NCBI GenBank assembly: GCA_002344825.1 | Contig: DDUN01000073.1 | Location: 1-37,849, forward strand | Length of the DNA stretch: 37,849 bases | Direction of reading: 5' to 3' | Source of the DNA: Candidatus Multiplicimicrobium inquinatum | GTDB lineage: Bacteria > Omnitrophota > Omnitrophia > Omnitrophales > Aquincolibacteriaceae | Shown: positions 22,401-23,754 of the stretch, piece by piece | Layout of the letters: every line of letters begins with the position of its first letter | Position numbering within the stretch: position 1 is the stretch's first letter | The notes under the pieces: generated by a model | What the model was told of the DNA's origin: nothing | The model's input: the letters and a program-made list of their open reading frames with translations, nothing else | The model's database searches: none | Translations under genes and position numbers: made by a program

Positions 22401-23461
22401 TCGAAGAACTTTTTGTTCTGCTCAAATCCTTGGTGCCGAATGATGACGCGGAGAAGGTTGCAAATTTTATTCGCTCGCTTAATGAGTATATAGCGGCTTG
22501 GGAAAACTATCCGCATTACCGACAAATTCTGGAAGAAATAGCAATCCGAATTGATCGTTCCGAAGCCCGGGTATTGTCGGCAGATGAAGCAAGGCAGCTT
22601 ATTACGGCCGCGGCAGATTTAGTTGCGGAAGCCGTTAGGGTTGGCGTGAAGGATGGTTCAGAGGTTCAAACTGCCGCCGCTGCGGTTGCGGATCTTCTGA
22701 GTCAATCTGAAGATCGGCATGCTGCGATTACGGCATTGCATGAAGCAATCATTGAAAAGATCGGAATTAGGGGTGTTCAGAATGGTCAAGAAGTCATTGA
22801 CCGGGTGATGAAAGACGCGTTGATGATCCAAGTCGCCGAGAAATTGGGAATTCCCAAGCAAAAGTCATCTGTCCGTAATCCCATTACACTGGGGCTTTCT
22901 TTGGCAGATGGAGCCGCGACTTATGATTCTGAAACTGTGCGGGCTGTGTTGATTCGATTTTTACCGAAGGCTTATGCGGCCGGAGTAAACCAAATGGCTT
23001 GGTCAGACTCTGCCGTGCAGAGTATTTTAGGAAGTGCTTTAAATGAACTGGGTGATCTGAAGCAGGAGCTGAAAGCCTCATTAGATTTAAAAACAGCTAC
23101 GGCAGGGGGGCAACAAGTAGCCGCAGCCGGGACATTTTCCGGCGTTGTTTCACCGGAGATTGTGCAAATTTTAGCTGATTTTACAAATGCTGAAAATATG
23201 GATGTGATCGCGAAAGAAGCCGTTCTTGAGATGCAGTTAATGATTGCTTTAGTGGTTGGTCAGCGCTTAAGCGGGATCATCGGAGTGGGCGATATTGATA
23301 AACAAAAGTTGTCTCAAGAAATTAACAAAGATCTTGCCGTCTTTGGGATTACGGATCAGGTCATTCAATTTAAAAACAATGTCTTCTCAATTGATGCTTC
23401 GGCATTGATTGGTGTGATCCACGAAATTCAAGCTTCCCAAGCCGCCGCAGTTTCCGCGTAA
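1421..23461 (+). CDS. Giant multidomain protein, 7346 aa, with signal peptide, nucleotide-signalling-type domains and repeated RSEAR motifs
   Basis: One open frame of 22,041 bases, roughly 0.8 MDa. I do not recognise it as a named protein. The ATG at 1421 is preferred because it gives a complete signal peptide: a hydrophobic stretch at about residues 9-28, then A29-R30-A31 before E32. The Shine-Dalgarno is poor (GGGA 15 bases upstream). Modules by approximate residue: TraB/ChaN-like 55-490; DHH/DHHA1-like 700-1150; RelA/SpoT synthetase-like 1370-1580; helical 1580-2560 with hydrophobic helices near 1923 and 2433; SLOG-like 2565-2780; STAND/AAA ATPase 2815-3150; Nudix 3185-3350; possible kinase fold 3815-4045; membrane block 4752-4811; 2H-like 5155-5330 and 5356-5490; membrane block 5861-5928; J domain 6586-6666; Ala-rich C-terminus 7051-7346. 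R-S-E-x-R motifs mark many boundaries. No frameshift or stop interrupts it. It sits between murD and ftsW. A processed polyprotein, a membrane-tethered scaffold or a modular conflict/stress protein are all possible. Confidence 0.9.
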   Translation: MNSVPSIYKMIAVFTALCVECTSLSVPLARAEVIPQSAPSLKKLNPEFLKLPTKFGEVVESYSGKGSVIVIQDAHAIPDAQRNIANIIKYLQQEYGVGAVALEGASGDLDPQIFRSFPDKKLLRQVMKGYMDAGEIAGGTAAAVFDETKTQYYGVEDWAIYEEGLGLYLQSIEKESAIHAQLSKLKEQLSKEKESIYPQALLEVDRKVESFYENAAQLTDLIKVLGAVRAPESGSELEAVWKEVSKAESPKSGGTSKDIEVRELTAQVEKVLKSPRAVKVFNTRKQEWMTGEISAEAFALHLKEFADQSGLNLEMSSDLLGMVRDQQTLKGLEGTKLFRDLEIYIREIKERLTRRQQTDVSISAINFEKSAIQALDERTESLRMLTKLSKLELSREEWKKLSGRLIFETFSALGLKQDDFIFHLAFYLNAEERDQIFFDNLKAPVSGLRPTVIVAGGFHAEGITSRLKEAGMGYALVMPKINYIPESINYRSQMRGEVSWKDYFEVENGRIHLYKAFVRATRDKLLHGGQSSGLSSVPNDVVPDVQMLKAWRDQIIRDLSDQGKVDRAAWYTRYMDEVIDSTIDQRLKTTDQLMMKVDGFIRGLRGLEKANQLNSEQIAALLRANMIQAAPIGGALAENGFVPANVEVTPDRAEEIVAAGLGGTTQAQVDKALSGKAVSGDEESLAERDSRQASDEKRDDLAEVFFEAGNLLLPKSAAVVQKGLDEVYPGIFEISTDDRSGSSISFHRDRFKEGDYLEIIRMLFTYAKAVAVKSGRNISVLDFNLGASHEAEHFNFVNETTMPAVRNLLYHNVRAQTSDVAADLKENREKVFEAWLDSARKAGPGYVFHIDHHYPSKFMSTTSTSRLLADFIRYAWEHGGSDVLDKMASETIAVADHSDPDILISNFLMRHANDRSLLTHLDWMADAAIYNDYQILRGEPVHQGRVRVFYSYVRGIDESIKNSEMSYSAGMAAMDAGISFSVQYGGKDSGAADALYQSIAANADLSFEQSFFVKGFKDEMESDAAIREVFRKPPVRGDILNQLDEHAVSDGFWAVEGDVLLFSAGQKFPVSGPDLARNIYMNEFPGSGNVKLLIVLKSDFGRAGYQIKLQILVDEKGQAESLRPLVAQIQPLFPNAGGRATAGSLGFQDAYAAKDAVVNAQQVATAWRSLRSEQRSELKTEPLVRARSENREYAGEIFNLSRQHEAAVALGNIALADQLAAMRLETAKKYVWEEIGSENPLIAKVVFAYLESENVTDLQGDILRGGAIAAKKISQVREVARFERQSMATGWMESPDKRMRHTKSDAIDLEAEIARVSRFYDSEEQALVNDNERNWEKDTLTTQNRREHEKWKQVEGSKTETVLNEAAALEPVMVLLLRHIAFKAKLSGENTQLSNRVKSKKSALNKIAKNRSHPEWGDWARDFDLAGLFDLLGGRFVVSDLATLEDLMVAIDSYFNFKVDRDTAGRPLLAKNSSVIRKENKFITNRADPAKPDPYRAVQYTIGFPKGDRLVELIQEAARDLGISKEEETQLANRALAIGDDAELHSFELQIKTEKGSMASDMWHDIGFKDLMGMGAFKETVDDYNWNSLFEDLYVYAVKRKLDNLVDRHQEYEDDAAILEEALNFAREKNWSPEEQQIAAKAILQAISSNDINRFYDLVLSSFGAGDVLPESARVLIRRLFDREKQKLVNYKKEHTAEVLTLEKAAHRGYVDSAVGDELGVAGNQLGWKLPDEAVAMLSPSARERYINRYKTFKKSNKLTVEDLELLEMNNGELQSFFEAAGKILDWARVMRSDEQSMTSVEKLVYRIISARDSGDIARKLKLGKTAVMNLFHAPHQQQIDAASTEFSDDPDLRSAWISRLETNQLGTVTSASILTEIVNRPVLDLEGLPVRAAGGTETLTRDLAETVVSVPEQAQSFSRREMMIFWFFISAINPGSSFASESYENFCKNPDNEWAVKIDGAMDRAVTTALIQAQLDVLRNRIATAQSNIRVATDITLRRELIEKYLRSVGIDVQVLERWLNYLDEKYAMDTQAFLSRDDQLNESQQTARGRVVQFAQRSLEVPENAARVQARHLDAAAETVAEMAGVDLIEPLLPYLDWSLDDIRRLKPDGAEQRIEEFRNEFELYVVRAMKSAKKWLDTKMNQRVDETGIELTPNQLNDFYWETIEPLKKTLESVPDPQEWNEATWEAYRKWATGDKWDDAKKGKPTAQLTQEYAAEFAGANLDVLSQLIEIDRMVGHIESGFMSSFTPREKEIFAEAVHDYGYYAQQSNRALTPSDYLLPVEFDDDGGIQNTFLTADGGDLLQPQTREAFDKRNQEPGKANIPKVSLAGLRLEGQQDIENILQMYRNAGKVPESIQLEIEVEGEGKKQISLPDLLNAALTDGRYRKGLGAVEIFNGFVRPWKKMLNDAEKNFQGEAYGKQIKFLYGKQYSAIASVLLATMIPTLLTMQMHARSDIAQKRFVDEMNAVENVLWRVTNPWLSWKESPLIRLGLKQLDAAQRAKDEDIWRSVLKLYLLTLARLGPTEYGRLRKAPMNQVFQRNNLDSDNFMQGSEPADFYENMRANGTHFIGVTTASGKGISTKHLRLAKEALRQAFRNIMAQKGITDPKKITVVSGGTGNWEAGIMSGVDLVYEVAAEMGFQTMAIFPTDAFEMDFPLRDVNYYLHTGNHFGEESPVFQNFTDSLITMAGGDQAYDETIASLPVIQKKGGIAYLIQGIQTERINKKTGKQDAVTDADEIRLKVLTEGSDGSVVSIFKNPETLDVDKKKVRFLGVSSFADNRKRTFVSPTSSRPARLFDEMELGGVAASRSEARGPMETLKILQAASQIQVALRSYGGAVVLGAGGMGKSEHIKVALAGRKTSTFDLRERFIKHKIATEGYNWDYWSALYRGDPSIKEEEAAWISDELRRSNWDGEVVVFDEVDLLQKTEISTDELATLRVIMDFAAELNELGKPVVFVMHENGMNSSGVLDLFTARNFLRSESDIIRPGYLSPHETRALLETAGFEAGDEFETYQTKAAGIPTAYLSLLEYLEKQLQGETPSQPLVLSSLYASALDYIQQNYRGVKRRDPKVLQELRNLASGKSIDMAQYRQALLATGLVGEVGDQLVMPEIVVEAIQGAEPLKEVAVADETLLTKDSDNMEDVREQIAKGLREDFPLGVEFDDAGIPQIPGEIEANESVAESEKLWFFGPNEAEDAVVARVNPLTGQTEFLFIQRKDNGKWAFPGGMVNRTLKAGKIGREPNRGNGYHRAKNGVIEGDGTAIRELFEETKLMLSADVIQGGGVIYDGAVQDHRNEKDRWMTTRAYLFVVMAAEQAAQLDNPKFSDDAVDARWFSLEDALKLDLHGSHRKILDNAAQAPQIASLRSELRAGALSEAFKQSGLNEQQLNTLKVSQNSEMAEDHLQNFSVTRSKQPYLLGASVPLSDEIPPLHRDVYEAYREVLGAMDWRGAYQSVGVDSEEMPIDMTDTDVRNAKSPEFLARMIQQGKEIIFLMPTNIKGHRYVENELRLLLDFENNQDLMDALRELKIENPRKALESYLRDKIHFVFGARQSIPRDIFKDIEKTNAAQIAALTKHFNSLSQRSEARGLVDPEFIVKVQKEVVERLGLTNAADIQLIESIIQDFAPAASYVVRQYGKNSDLEESFDYGHFRGIFFAMFDVAVAWEGNQSSELHVMDRQKYKSLQRFLKNILESFSDEMNKAIVLAPFVHNREFLFSTFAGVNFIMKSNTPPSEEFGGRLREHDLSAWVEIWSKHNSQKSEESKAITGAILFYLAIRSVQSIPHLSERSGRLVYAQWRKLADDIENGFLDYQGKRYEIVDFEFARLTGMDGFLEGKNPAIKLILKSEDESAQREIILKLGVPRPVEEEFMLAVQKKINLPSYHAERSLDVSEHSKGYQMIEFLSGASMIAAEMESGIMGGNVSLVDNGINLFLSQPDEIAFEQLRNLGGHLGVEYVLGAADSKMKHFLQAARGIIKIDSEYVLRFDETNDRGRPFVFQEGSGVLDFLNLLAQKERGKEYLSAIEEGFNRALSDATNLPLNDQSQALGSMFQAIHNERKKPVEPTLAEIQRRSEKDFIAAVTEGGQVSQFSDLEAWVTSPRAEVRSVVHSEARDSVPQEFIAYLKSNNLDQYFNIQYPPEIIEALLKDSMLRPVFLIRVPTNNLGPVQVVDGEMLNRIGGKSVIENFSAFQVGDVALADQLAGNGSQILVGVTDRPSKSSAGQRSVANGRQAYFPLQDGSWLGVKGSGLYLERDGKQSSLLEKLWLLVSINRWWGTASFAEAKNAAKFAKIIADKEGHFISMLGYRRLFAMPDNHGRMKKLWLLRGYFGRSLIFNRVRSPHRLSKLREVLKSDPDLKHLRESMKLPGRQPLSPKDWFFMLAEGFGAQEAAKQRAHLAKETLHDQDYTLAAEEVDIEELIPFSRHVREKGLGDEERRILLNHGIGLQGLENKLQFLAGLWFSKRYKEATEDHVSKFVYSAMPSLNSLFKVMMQSYFKGLDDQSLESWSEESLYEDLGSMLLLERFAVDDEVGKRSDVILLIRDWVDEERSQRNSLLAGSNLAVGRSEARKQMATEDERVAIMSKVEVDEKADTYEAYVAHLSKHERRLLATMIMEKFIVAAREFIKPNDGRRARQLPDGKMRRHFVLPGEDLTQALKENGFLKSDAFTEHIVKPFVFTPAQGRLEDWDGYKEHAVSLMRVVLLQVADEFLKGYVYVPEASEMVRTESVVPQSWKRFMMKMNRVFGPIAIIEIKEILLVTALTSGVVRIVSVVGLTGLAAWMTGFFDAMKVELFKITFDMVSLTLVIFFMNQFLEKWGERIRKHSERQERGFYQDSLLRVIRGDNDHQLQRFNQNFKALEQMLVPSDDSLEKWVDGDKFNAFVKNIQTQRMLRYLRKILLQGMSHELRYAEVSDLLVNVVRDSQTAKTNFVGIEEVAFIVLEQLEDYNHSYLMALKKKWQRFQKIINLFPEYFEDDNGHFRPWVGRAVRLMQIADLQYALDHQLHVRRYAEMALAEDLKAASPAIRGVAIEKAMMHVAVDGEGGAAYDLDYGKNFLPWLRENISATSDLRRVLASYFLGGALYRLQQISSGHITDKEYIQRILSAVQSAWKPILNEIVAAPQDYGFEAADAKWMRDYVLAVAQPLLSQTEKRRSEARNLSQVLKMEGISQLRFDVEVPDVSMLISEIEKIEGVTGLQEKRIERRGEGLHLTLINPTESGMFKKNPPSEEAIEQLRLAVVTSLKNGAIKISGVGKREKGSKKVYYLAVDETDDIYKARAALGLNSEVYKLHITLGFVDNDVFDQVKNINEEDRILTEELRNFVPQTVTPAAFSVVMNQGKGDPVVFDLSGNELIARSEIRIGSSARLMVAVSNLNQILREIERIEGVPLDTIQPPLQGAHVDLFSALKTYPPDRIEDTIGRVFESSEPMSVEGIERRVIGDSRVEYFLRTEGDTSQLIGDVREQLGLDDFDAYIKIGETELANLPAAAQADLTSKFDGSLLAQAKINPWHLEVQYKESTDPVILDFFGRNLRHHDENSAFGFFQGKPFLKSNGETIDLHGLDAVKQIESLLQSEIQKMRDSNYVRRVYDTTPEEELTAIRNLPFDLEHASAIEEWIKKYLSMPVALASEYQNILGLVLAYLYLRSNGFNQSQEPQSEPLWVASGFDSEVNAGRVHVRDSSGVMHAYDLFYATEYSDPDYVALKFSKGIENFINDWILIRSEARETKREGQPYRGLSGKLQRQVGEALRDLFKRLVDLAEMVLFDLGLISTEENNRPKDKKDRSEARNTRDNGDISNPYATPKSEPLTFEEDLYRSQRKEAAWIESELYEDLLRMMAFGIKPEQLYVPIIRIVNSEETTRIEEANPLAEYWLITGVLFVVLMAVEVFISGYLFKMEGDFLLGLLANFSMNYGRAIFMNGLMSMVTVFLVLVTSNPNRWSYLRTFVQKVISESKGSYIYVWKPWILGHSRESILNKVKEVYVTKVKKRNKDPSFNKQLDRYAHAVRNGQVGIFSQAEKAWITENISKLKTEGINKFLAEANSDFLKRKLGYWLFVTLRRFSPQSGAFENFFNIRENNALVFKSEFPWASIQPDADSLGLLTAFEEKLGEVMQRSEARGSYEDYDTLHGAEEVSSISAMVEEGEILTLRIPSSETSLPGKDGFAWLKVLGGKLYFMNSNLLDGIPYRQAEDKASLVSEWEELGEDGKISFFGSVISLQPIQGGFEIKNDSNSDIYYFKSEPSFGIMAAYLIDYLSAEGIESEALTLLRQGLTEGSFSETLVQQISDRLTEDLADIITLPDSASNLNRNRGAALLVAKVALMNWFPTSKRSEARFSPSDLERNTQLQELAIKVSNATDSVSNAITFGLGVDLTDMAPDSTGADLMKALLRRAGQISDDQLNDAGEIFAYYYGVARESSEFSGLKQEELWSNAPFWKAITKSISKDAIGAALRSEMRRENAVWVEPKQSTAVPVTVAVRPGDIIHLDFPAKRAEGLEEYYYVVGEDLNQFTFQRYEKKQGDSEAKSAGSRPLTMSKNLSNKRMTNSDGYEFWFDITPEGMLLVTMRRRIGLEAHRKSEQEVPSPESQIMRRSLSQWRATDFYAVLGFQGIDSQEKARAISVQDVVQAFRDLARSIHPDKVADAEQAAATARFQAVNDAYAVLGDPQFRAQYDRVRFSRSEARSVEKKEEFIQALRNFFDTDGIFDENRLEIDLAQLRRNESTSIEPGISDAPLSKLVKIMRIYGVELRDLESIKIEDIKKLGFDPHLSQYAEAYERALKFESEKKYPEAWGQYAMAGFFGINDEDVDAAIARVQKKWFEELASLGVLGRVDSQGEKIIVKDDQPMLGALIVGVGFGEARDHLIDKRKQRFATYSDRYLGFAHAAIYHGSVEILLTYDEEGRIIAVNGTFTRDFHLGNLNAEIDSIKIYPRDEELVVEGWVDDQRVDGLVFSNKDNGRVTGDRRLPISEEERSAIKWAVDYAQTNFISAELIRTGMEIFETPGTLEELFVLLKSLVPNDDAEKVANFIRSLNEYIAAWENYPHYRQILEEIAIRIDRSEARVLSADEARQLITAAADLVAEAVRVGVKDGSEVQTAAAAVADLLSQSEDRHAAITALHEAIIEKIGIRGVQNGQEVIDRVMKDALMIQVAEKLGIPKQKSSVRNPITLGLSLADGAATYDSETVRAVLIRFLPKAYAAGVNQMAWSDSAVQSILGSALNELGDLKQELKASLDLKTATAGGQQVAAAGTFSGVVSPEIVQILADFTNAENMDVIAKEAVLEMQLMIALVVGQRLSGIIGVGDIDKQKLSQEINKDLAVFGITDQVIQFKNNVFSIDASALIGVIHEIQASQAAAVSA
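1583..2890 (+). other. TraB/PrgY/ChaN-like domain of the giant protein (residues ~55-490)
   Basis: The domain follows the signal peptide. Its start shows VIVIQDAHAIPDAQRN (about residues 68-83) and GAVALEGASGD, a strand / His / Glu arrangement seen in the TraB, GumN and ChaN group, where an early histidine and a following ALEG-type glutamate are typical. Near residue 455 it ends with VIVAGGFHAEGI, a second conserved-looking strand with a His. The middle (about residues 160-400) is a long charged helical insertion. Members of this group are described as putative metal- or haem-dependent hydrolases or binding proteins. The assignment rests on motif spacing only. Confidence 0.5.
3003..3034. repeat. 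In-frame 12-bp perfect inverted repeat (REP-like) inside the giant gene
   Basis: GGGGACAGAGCT (3003-3014) and AGCTCTGTCCCC (3023-3034) are perfect inverted copies around an 8-base spacer. It encodes a Gly/Ser-rich bit (GGQSSGLSSVP) between the TraB/ChaN-like domain and the next module. GTCCCC recurs at about 3044. Palindromes of this kind resemble the REP elements mobilised by REP-associated tyrosine transposases, but no such transposase is in the window. Confidence 0.75.
3518..4870 (+). other. DHH/DHHA1 phosphoesterase-like domain of the giant protein (residues ~700-1150)
   Basis: DHH phosphoesterases hydrolyse phosphodiester bonds in substrates such as nano-RNAs and cyclic or linear dinucleotides, using Mn ions held by Asp and His residues. 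The signature HIDHHYP carries DHH at residues 851-853, followed by an STSTSRLLADF helix. A further acidic motif, ADHSDPD, has Asp at 896. The C-terminal DHHA1 hallmark appears as GGRATAGSLGF starting at G1137, where families usually have GGH-x-AAG. Motif I, normally D-x-D, reads LDFNLGAS (D782, N784), so one metal ligand is altered. Two R-S-E-x-R variants (4931, 4979) follow the domain directly. Confidence 0.7.
5528..6160 (+). other. RelA/SpoT-type nucleotidyl (pyrophospho)transferase domain of the giant protein (residues ~1370-1580)
   Basis: This class transfers pyrophosphate from ATP to GTP/GDP, or in toxin relatives to other acceptors such as adenosine nucleotides or tRNA. Visible motifs in order are NRVKSKKSALNKI (R1396, K1398, S1402), matching the ATP-binding RxKxxxS motif; DLLGGRFVV (D1430), matching the DxxGxR metal-binding motif; DPYRAVQY (R1496), where the usual YRSLH has Gln instead of His; and FELQIKTEKG (E1548, Q1550, T1553), matching the ExQIRT motif, followed by H1564 and K1569 in the HxxxxK spacing. 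No HD hydrolase domain precedes it, so it is synthetase-only like small alarmone synthetases. Activity is inferred, product unknown. Confidence 0.75.
9113..9760 (+). other. SLOG/LOG-like Rossmann domain of the giant protein (residues ~2565-2780)
   Basis: SLOG-superfamily domains bind or cleave nucleotides and include LOG cytokinin-activating enzymes, DprA, and sensors in anti-phage and TRPM systems. Here THFIGVTTASGKG opens a strand-turn, followed by the glycine-rich loop ITVVSGGTGNW (G2617, G2618, G2620) and a helix GIMSGVDLVYEVAAEMG, then QTMAIFP. Later DSLITMAGGDQAYDETIASL (G2691, G2692, E2698) mirrors the LOG sDafIalpGG-GTleE pattern. The order and spacing match the fold; the exact PGGxGTxxE motif is modified. 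The first exact RSEAR (9848-9862) follows about 30 residues after the domain. Confidence 0.6.
9863..10870 (+). other. STAND/AAA-type P-loop ATPase module of the giant protein (residues ~2815-3150)
   Basis: The module begins right after the RSEAR at 9848-9862. Walker A is GAGGMGKS (residues 2843-2850) after a VVL strand. Walker B is EVVVFDEVD with D2921 and E2922. A likely sensor strand reads PVVFVMHENG, and a lid-like helical part contains GYLSPHETRALLETAGF. After this comes a helical segment that could be a winged helix (about residues 3090-3150, ending in LVGEVGDQLVMPEIV). This layout is typical of AAA_16-like or STAND NTPases, which act as molecular switches in signalling and defence. The catalytic residues look intact. 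Confidence 0.75.
10973..11470 (+). other. Nudix hydrolase domain, NUDT9 (ADP-ribose pyrophosphatase)-like (residues ~3185-3350)
   Basis: Nudix enzymes cleave nucleoside diphosphates linked to another moiety. The Nudix box is split by an insertion: KWAFPGGMV (G3227, G3228) and then AIRELFEETKLML with R3265, E3266, E3269 and E3270, the metal-binding core. Lys replaces the usual Gly two residues after the EE. As I recall NUDT9 and the TRPM2 NUDT9-H domain, they share the lead-in (QRKDNGKWAFPGGMV), the later DHRNEKDRWMTT segment, and a final VDARWFSLED followed by HGSHRKIL. This points to ADP-ribose or a related NAD-derived nucleotide as substrate. RSELR at 11516 lies just after the domain. Confidence 0.8.
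12863..13555 (+). other. Possible protein-kinase-like fold in the giant protein (residues ~3815-4045)
   Basis: Tentative. An AIKLILK strand (near residue 3837) resembles the lysine-bearing N-lobe strand. GYQMIEFLSGAS resembles a hinge. A C-lobe-like stretch has GVEYVLGAADSKMKHFL (D3960) followed by IIKIDSEYV (D3977), echoing the catalytic-loop Asp and the metal-binding Asp of APH, LanM or PI3/4-kinase-like folds. The Asn that usually follows the catalytic Asp is not present in its expected place (H3965). It may be a degraded kinase, or the resemblance may be chance. Confidence 0.3.
15674..15853 (+). other. Membrane-helix block 1 of the giant protein (residues ~4752-4811)
   Basis: Two to three hydrophobic segments: one long stretch at about residues 4752-4782 (ILLVTALTSGVVRIV continuing to AAWMTGFF) and a second at about 4793-4811 (ITFDMVSLTLVIFFMNQFL). 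They are followed by a basic, charged segment (GERIRKHSERQERGF). This implies the chain is anchored in a membrane well away from its N-terminal signal sequence. The block sits within the module bounded by RSEAR sites at 15104 and 16865. Confidence 0.65.
16883..17410 (+). other. 2H phosphodiesterase (LigT-like) domain, intact copy (residues ~5155-5330)
   Basis: 2H enzymes carry two H-x-T/S motifs and act on cyclic phosphodiester bonds of nucleotides or RNA ends, including 2',3'-cyclic phosphates and 2'-5' oligoadenylates. Both motifs are present: GLHLTL (H5205, T5207) and KLHITLGF (H5286, T5288), about 80 residues apart as expected. RSEAR (16865-16879) stands immediately before the domain and RSEIR (17471-17485) after it, so it looks like a discrete cassette. 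Confidence 0.75.
17486..17890 (+). other. Degenerate second 2H-like unit (residues ~5356-5490)
   Basis: This unit follows RSEIR and resembles the preceding 2H domain in order: LREIERIEGV parallels LISEIEKIEGV; GAHVDL (H5395) stands where GLHLTL does; RVEYFLRTEGDTSQL parallels KVYYLAVDETDDIY; and REQLGLDDFDAYIKIG stands where the KLHITLGF motif should be. The first His remains but the T is lost (HVDL), and the second H-x-T motif is absent. It is most simply a tandem duplicate that has lost catalysis. The alignment was done by eye. Confidence 0.5.
19001..19204 (+). other. Membrane-helix block 2 of the giant protein (residues ~5861-5928)
   Basis: A strongly hydrophobic run, YWLITGVLFVVLMAVEVF and onward to GYLF (about residues 5864-5886), is followed by FLLGLLANFSMNYGRAIF and MSMVTVFLVLVTSN (to about 5928). 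That is two or three transmembrane helices. It is flanked by charged soluble parts and lies between the RSEAR sites at 18749 and 19736, so it has the same arrangement as the first membrane block. Confidence 0.65.
21176..21418 (+). other. J domain (DnaJ-type) in the giant protein (residues ~6586-6666)
   Basis: J domains recruit DnaK/Hsp70 and stimulate its ATPase. TDFYAVLGF opens helix I; IHPDK carries the essential HPD triplet at residues 6626-6628; FQAVNDAYAVLGDPQFRAQYD forms helices III and IV. An insertion of about 10 residues lengthens the helix I/II region (GIDSQEKARAISV). The exact RSEAR at 21422 begins within a few residues of the domain end. No zinc-finger or DnaJ C-terminal substrate domains follow. 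Confidence 0.85.
22571..23461 (+). other. Ala-rich C-terminal module of the giant protein (residues ~7051-7346)
   Basis: The module starts after the last RSEAR (22556-22570). It is rich in Ala and Val, mostly helical in appearance, and has no catalytic motif I recognise. A loose internal similarity between helices such as ADEARQLITAAADLVAEAV and later segments may exist but is not strong. It ends IQASQAAAVSA with no C-terminal anchor or sorting signal. Function unknown. Confidence 0.5.
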
Positions 23462-23474
23462 TGCGAATTTTTTT
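23453..23474 (+). terminator. Weak candidate terminator after the giant gene
   Basis: A short imperfect stem overlapping the stop codon (CGC / GCG core with a bulged flank) is followed by a run of seven T at 23468-23474. The stem is small, so termination would be weak at best. Confidence 0.25.
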
Positions 23475-23530
23475 CTAAAAGGCGAGTTCCTTGGATGGGA
23501 CTTAATTAGCGCGTTCTAACTCTTTATCCT

Positions 23531-23559
23531 TTGTTCCTTGTTCTTTGTTCCGTTATAAT
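23531..23559 (+). promoter_or_regulatory. Candidate sigma70 promoter upstream of ftsW
   Basis: TTGTTC (23531-23536), 17-bp spacer, TATAAT (23554-23559). The -10 is consensus and the spacing ideal. Transcription would start near 23566, inside the left arm of the inverted-repeat element, giving a leader of roughly 170-190 bases before ftsW. Confidence 0.5.
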
Positions 23560-23563
23560 TCCC

Positions 23564-23754
23564 AGAGTCTGGTCCCATATCAGCTTTCAAAACGAAACTT
23601 TGAGTTTTAAAGCCGAGTCAAAGCGGAACGAAGCGAGCATGCTGGCTTACAGCCTGTAAGCTGAGTTCTGCGCGGACGCAGGACACAGTGTTTTTATTTT
23701 CTGTCTCTGACAGAATCAAAGTTGCAGTTGATAGATGATATGGGAGCAGACTCT
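23564..23754. repeat. 191-bp element with 27-bp imperfect terminal inverted repeats (MITE-like or regulatory foldback)
   Basis: Left arm 23564-23590 begins AGAGTCTGGTCCCATATCA. The reverse complement of 23728-23754 begins AGAGTCTGCTCCCATATCA. The two 27-base arms differ at three positions by my count. Inside, AACTTTGA (23596-23603) pairs with TCAAAGTT (23716-23723), extending the similarity to about 40 bases. The interior holds a perfect hairpin GCTTACAG-C-CTGTAAGC (23645-23661) and TTCTGTC-TCT-GACAGAA (23699-23715). No clear target-site duplication is visible. The right arm contains GGGAG (23742-23746), a possible ribosome-binding site for ftsW. Confidence 0.7.

Larger units (their letters stand above)
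4931..22570 (+). repeat. Sixteen dispersed in-frame R-S-E-x-R motifs (15-bp units) in the giant gene
   Basis: Each unit is 15 bases and always in the same frame. Exact RSEAR starts: 9848, 12167, 15104, 16865, 18560, 18749, 19736, 20381, 21422, 22556. Variants: RSEQR 4931, RSENR 4979, RSELR 11516, HSEAR 13739, RSEIR 17471, RSEMR 20747. The commonest DNA form is CGCTCCGAAGCGCG, identical at five sites. All five codons show synonymous changes, while amino-acid changes fall almost only in position 4. Ser, Glu and the last Arg are invariant in all sixteen. The units lie at or close to module borders: before the ATPase, after Nudix, on both sides of the 2H domain, after the J domain, and before the C-terminal module. 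None was seen in the neighbouring genes. Confidence 0.9.

Noticed and set aside
1421..23461. CRISPR or a tandem protein-repeat array in the giant gene
   Set aside because: The RSEAR units are 15 bases long, spaced by 48 to several thousand bases with unrelated spacers, so this is neither a CRISPR nor a tandem domain array.
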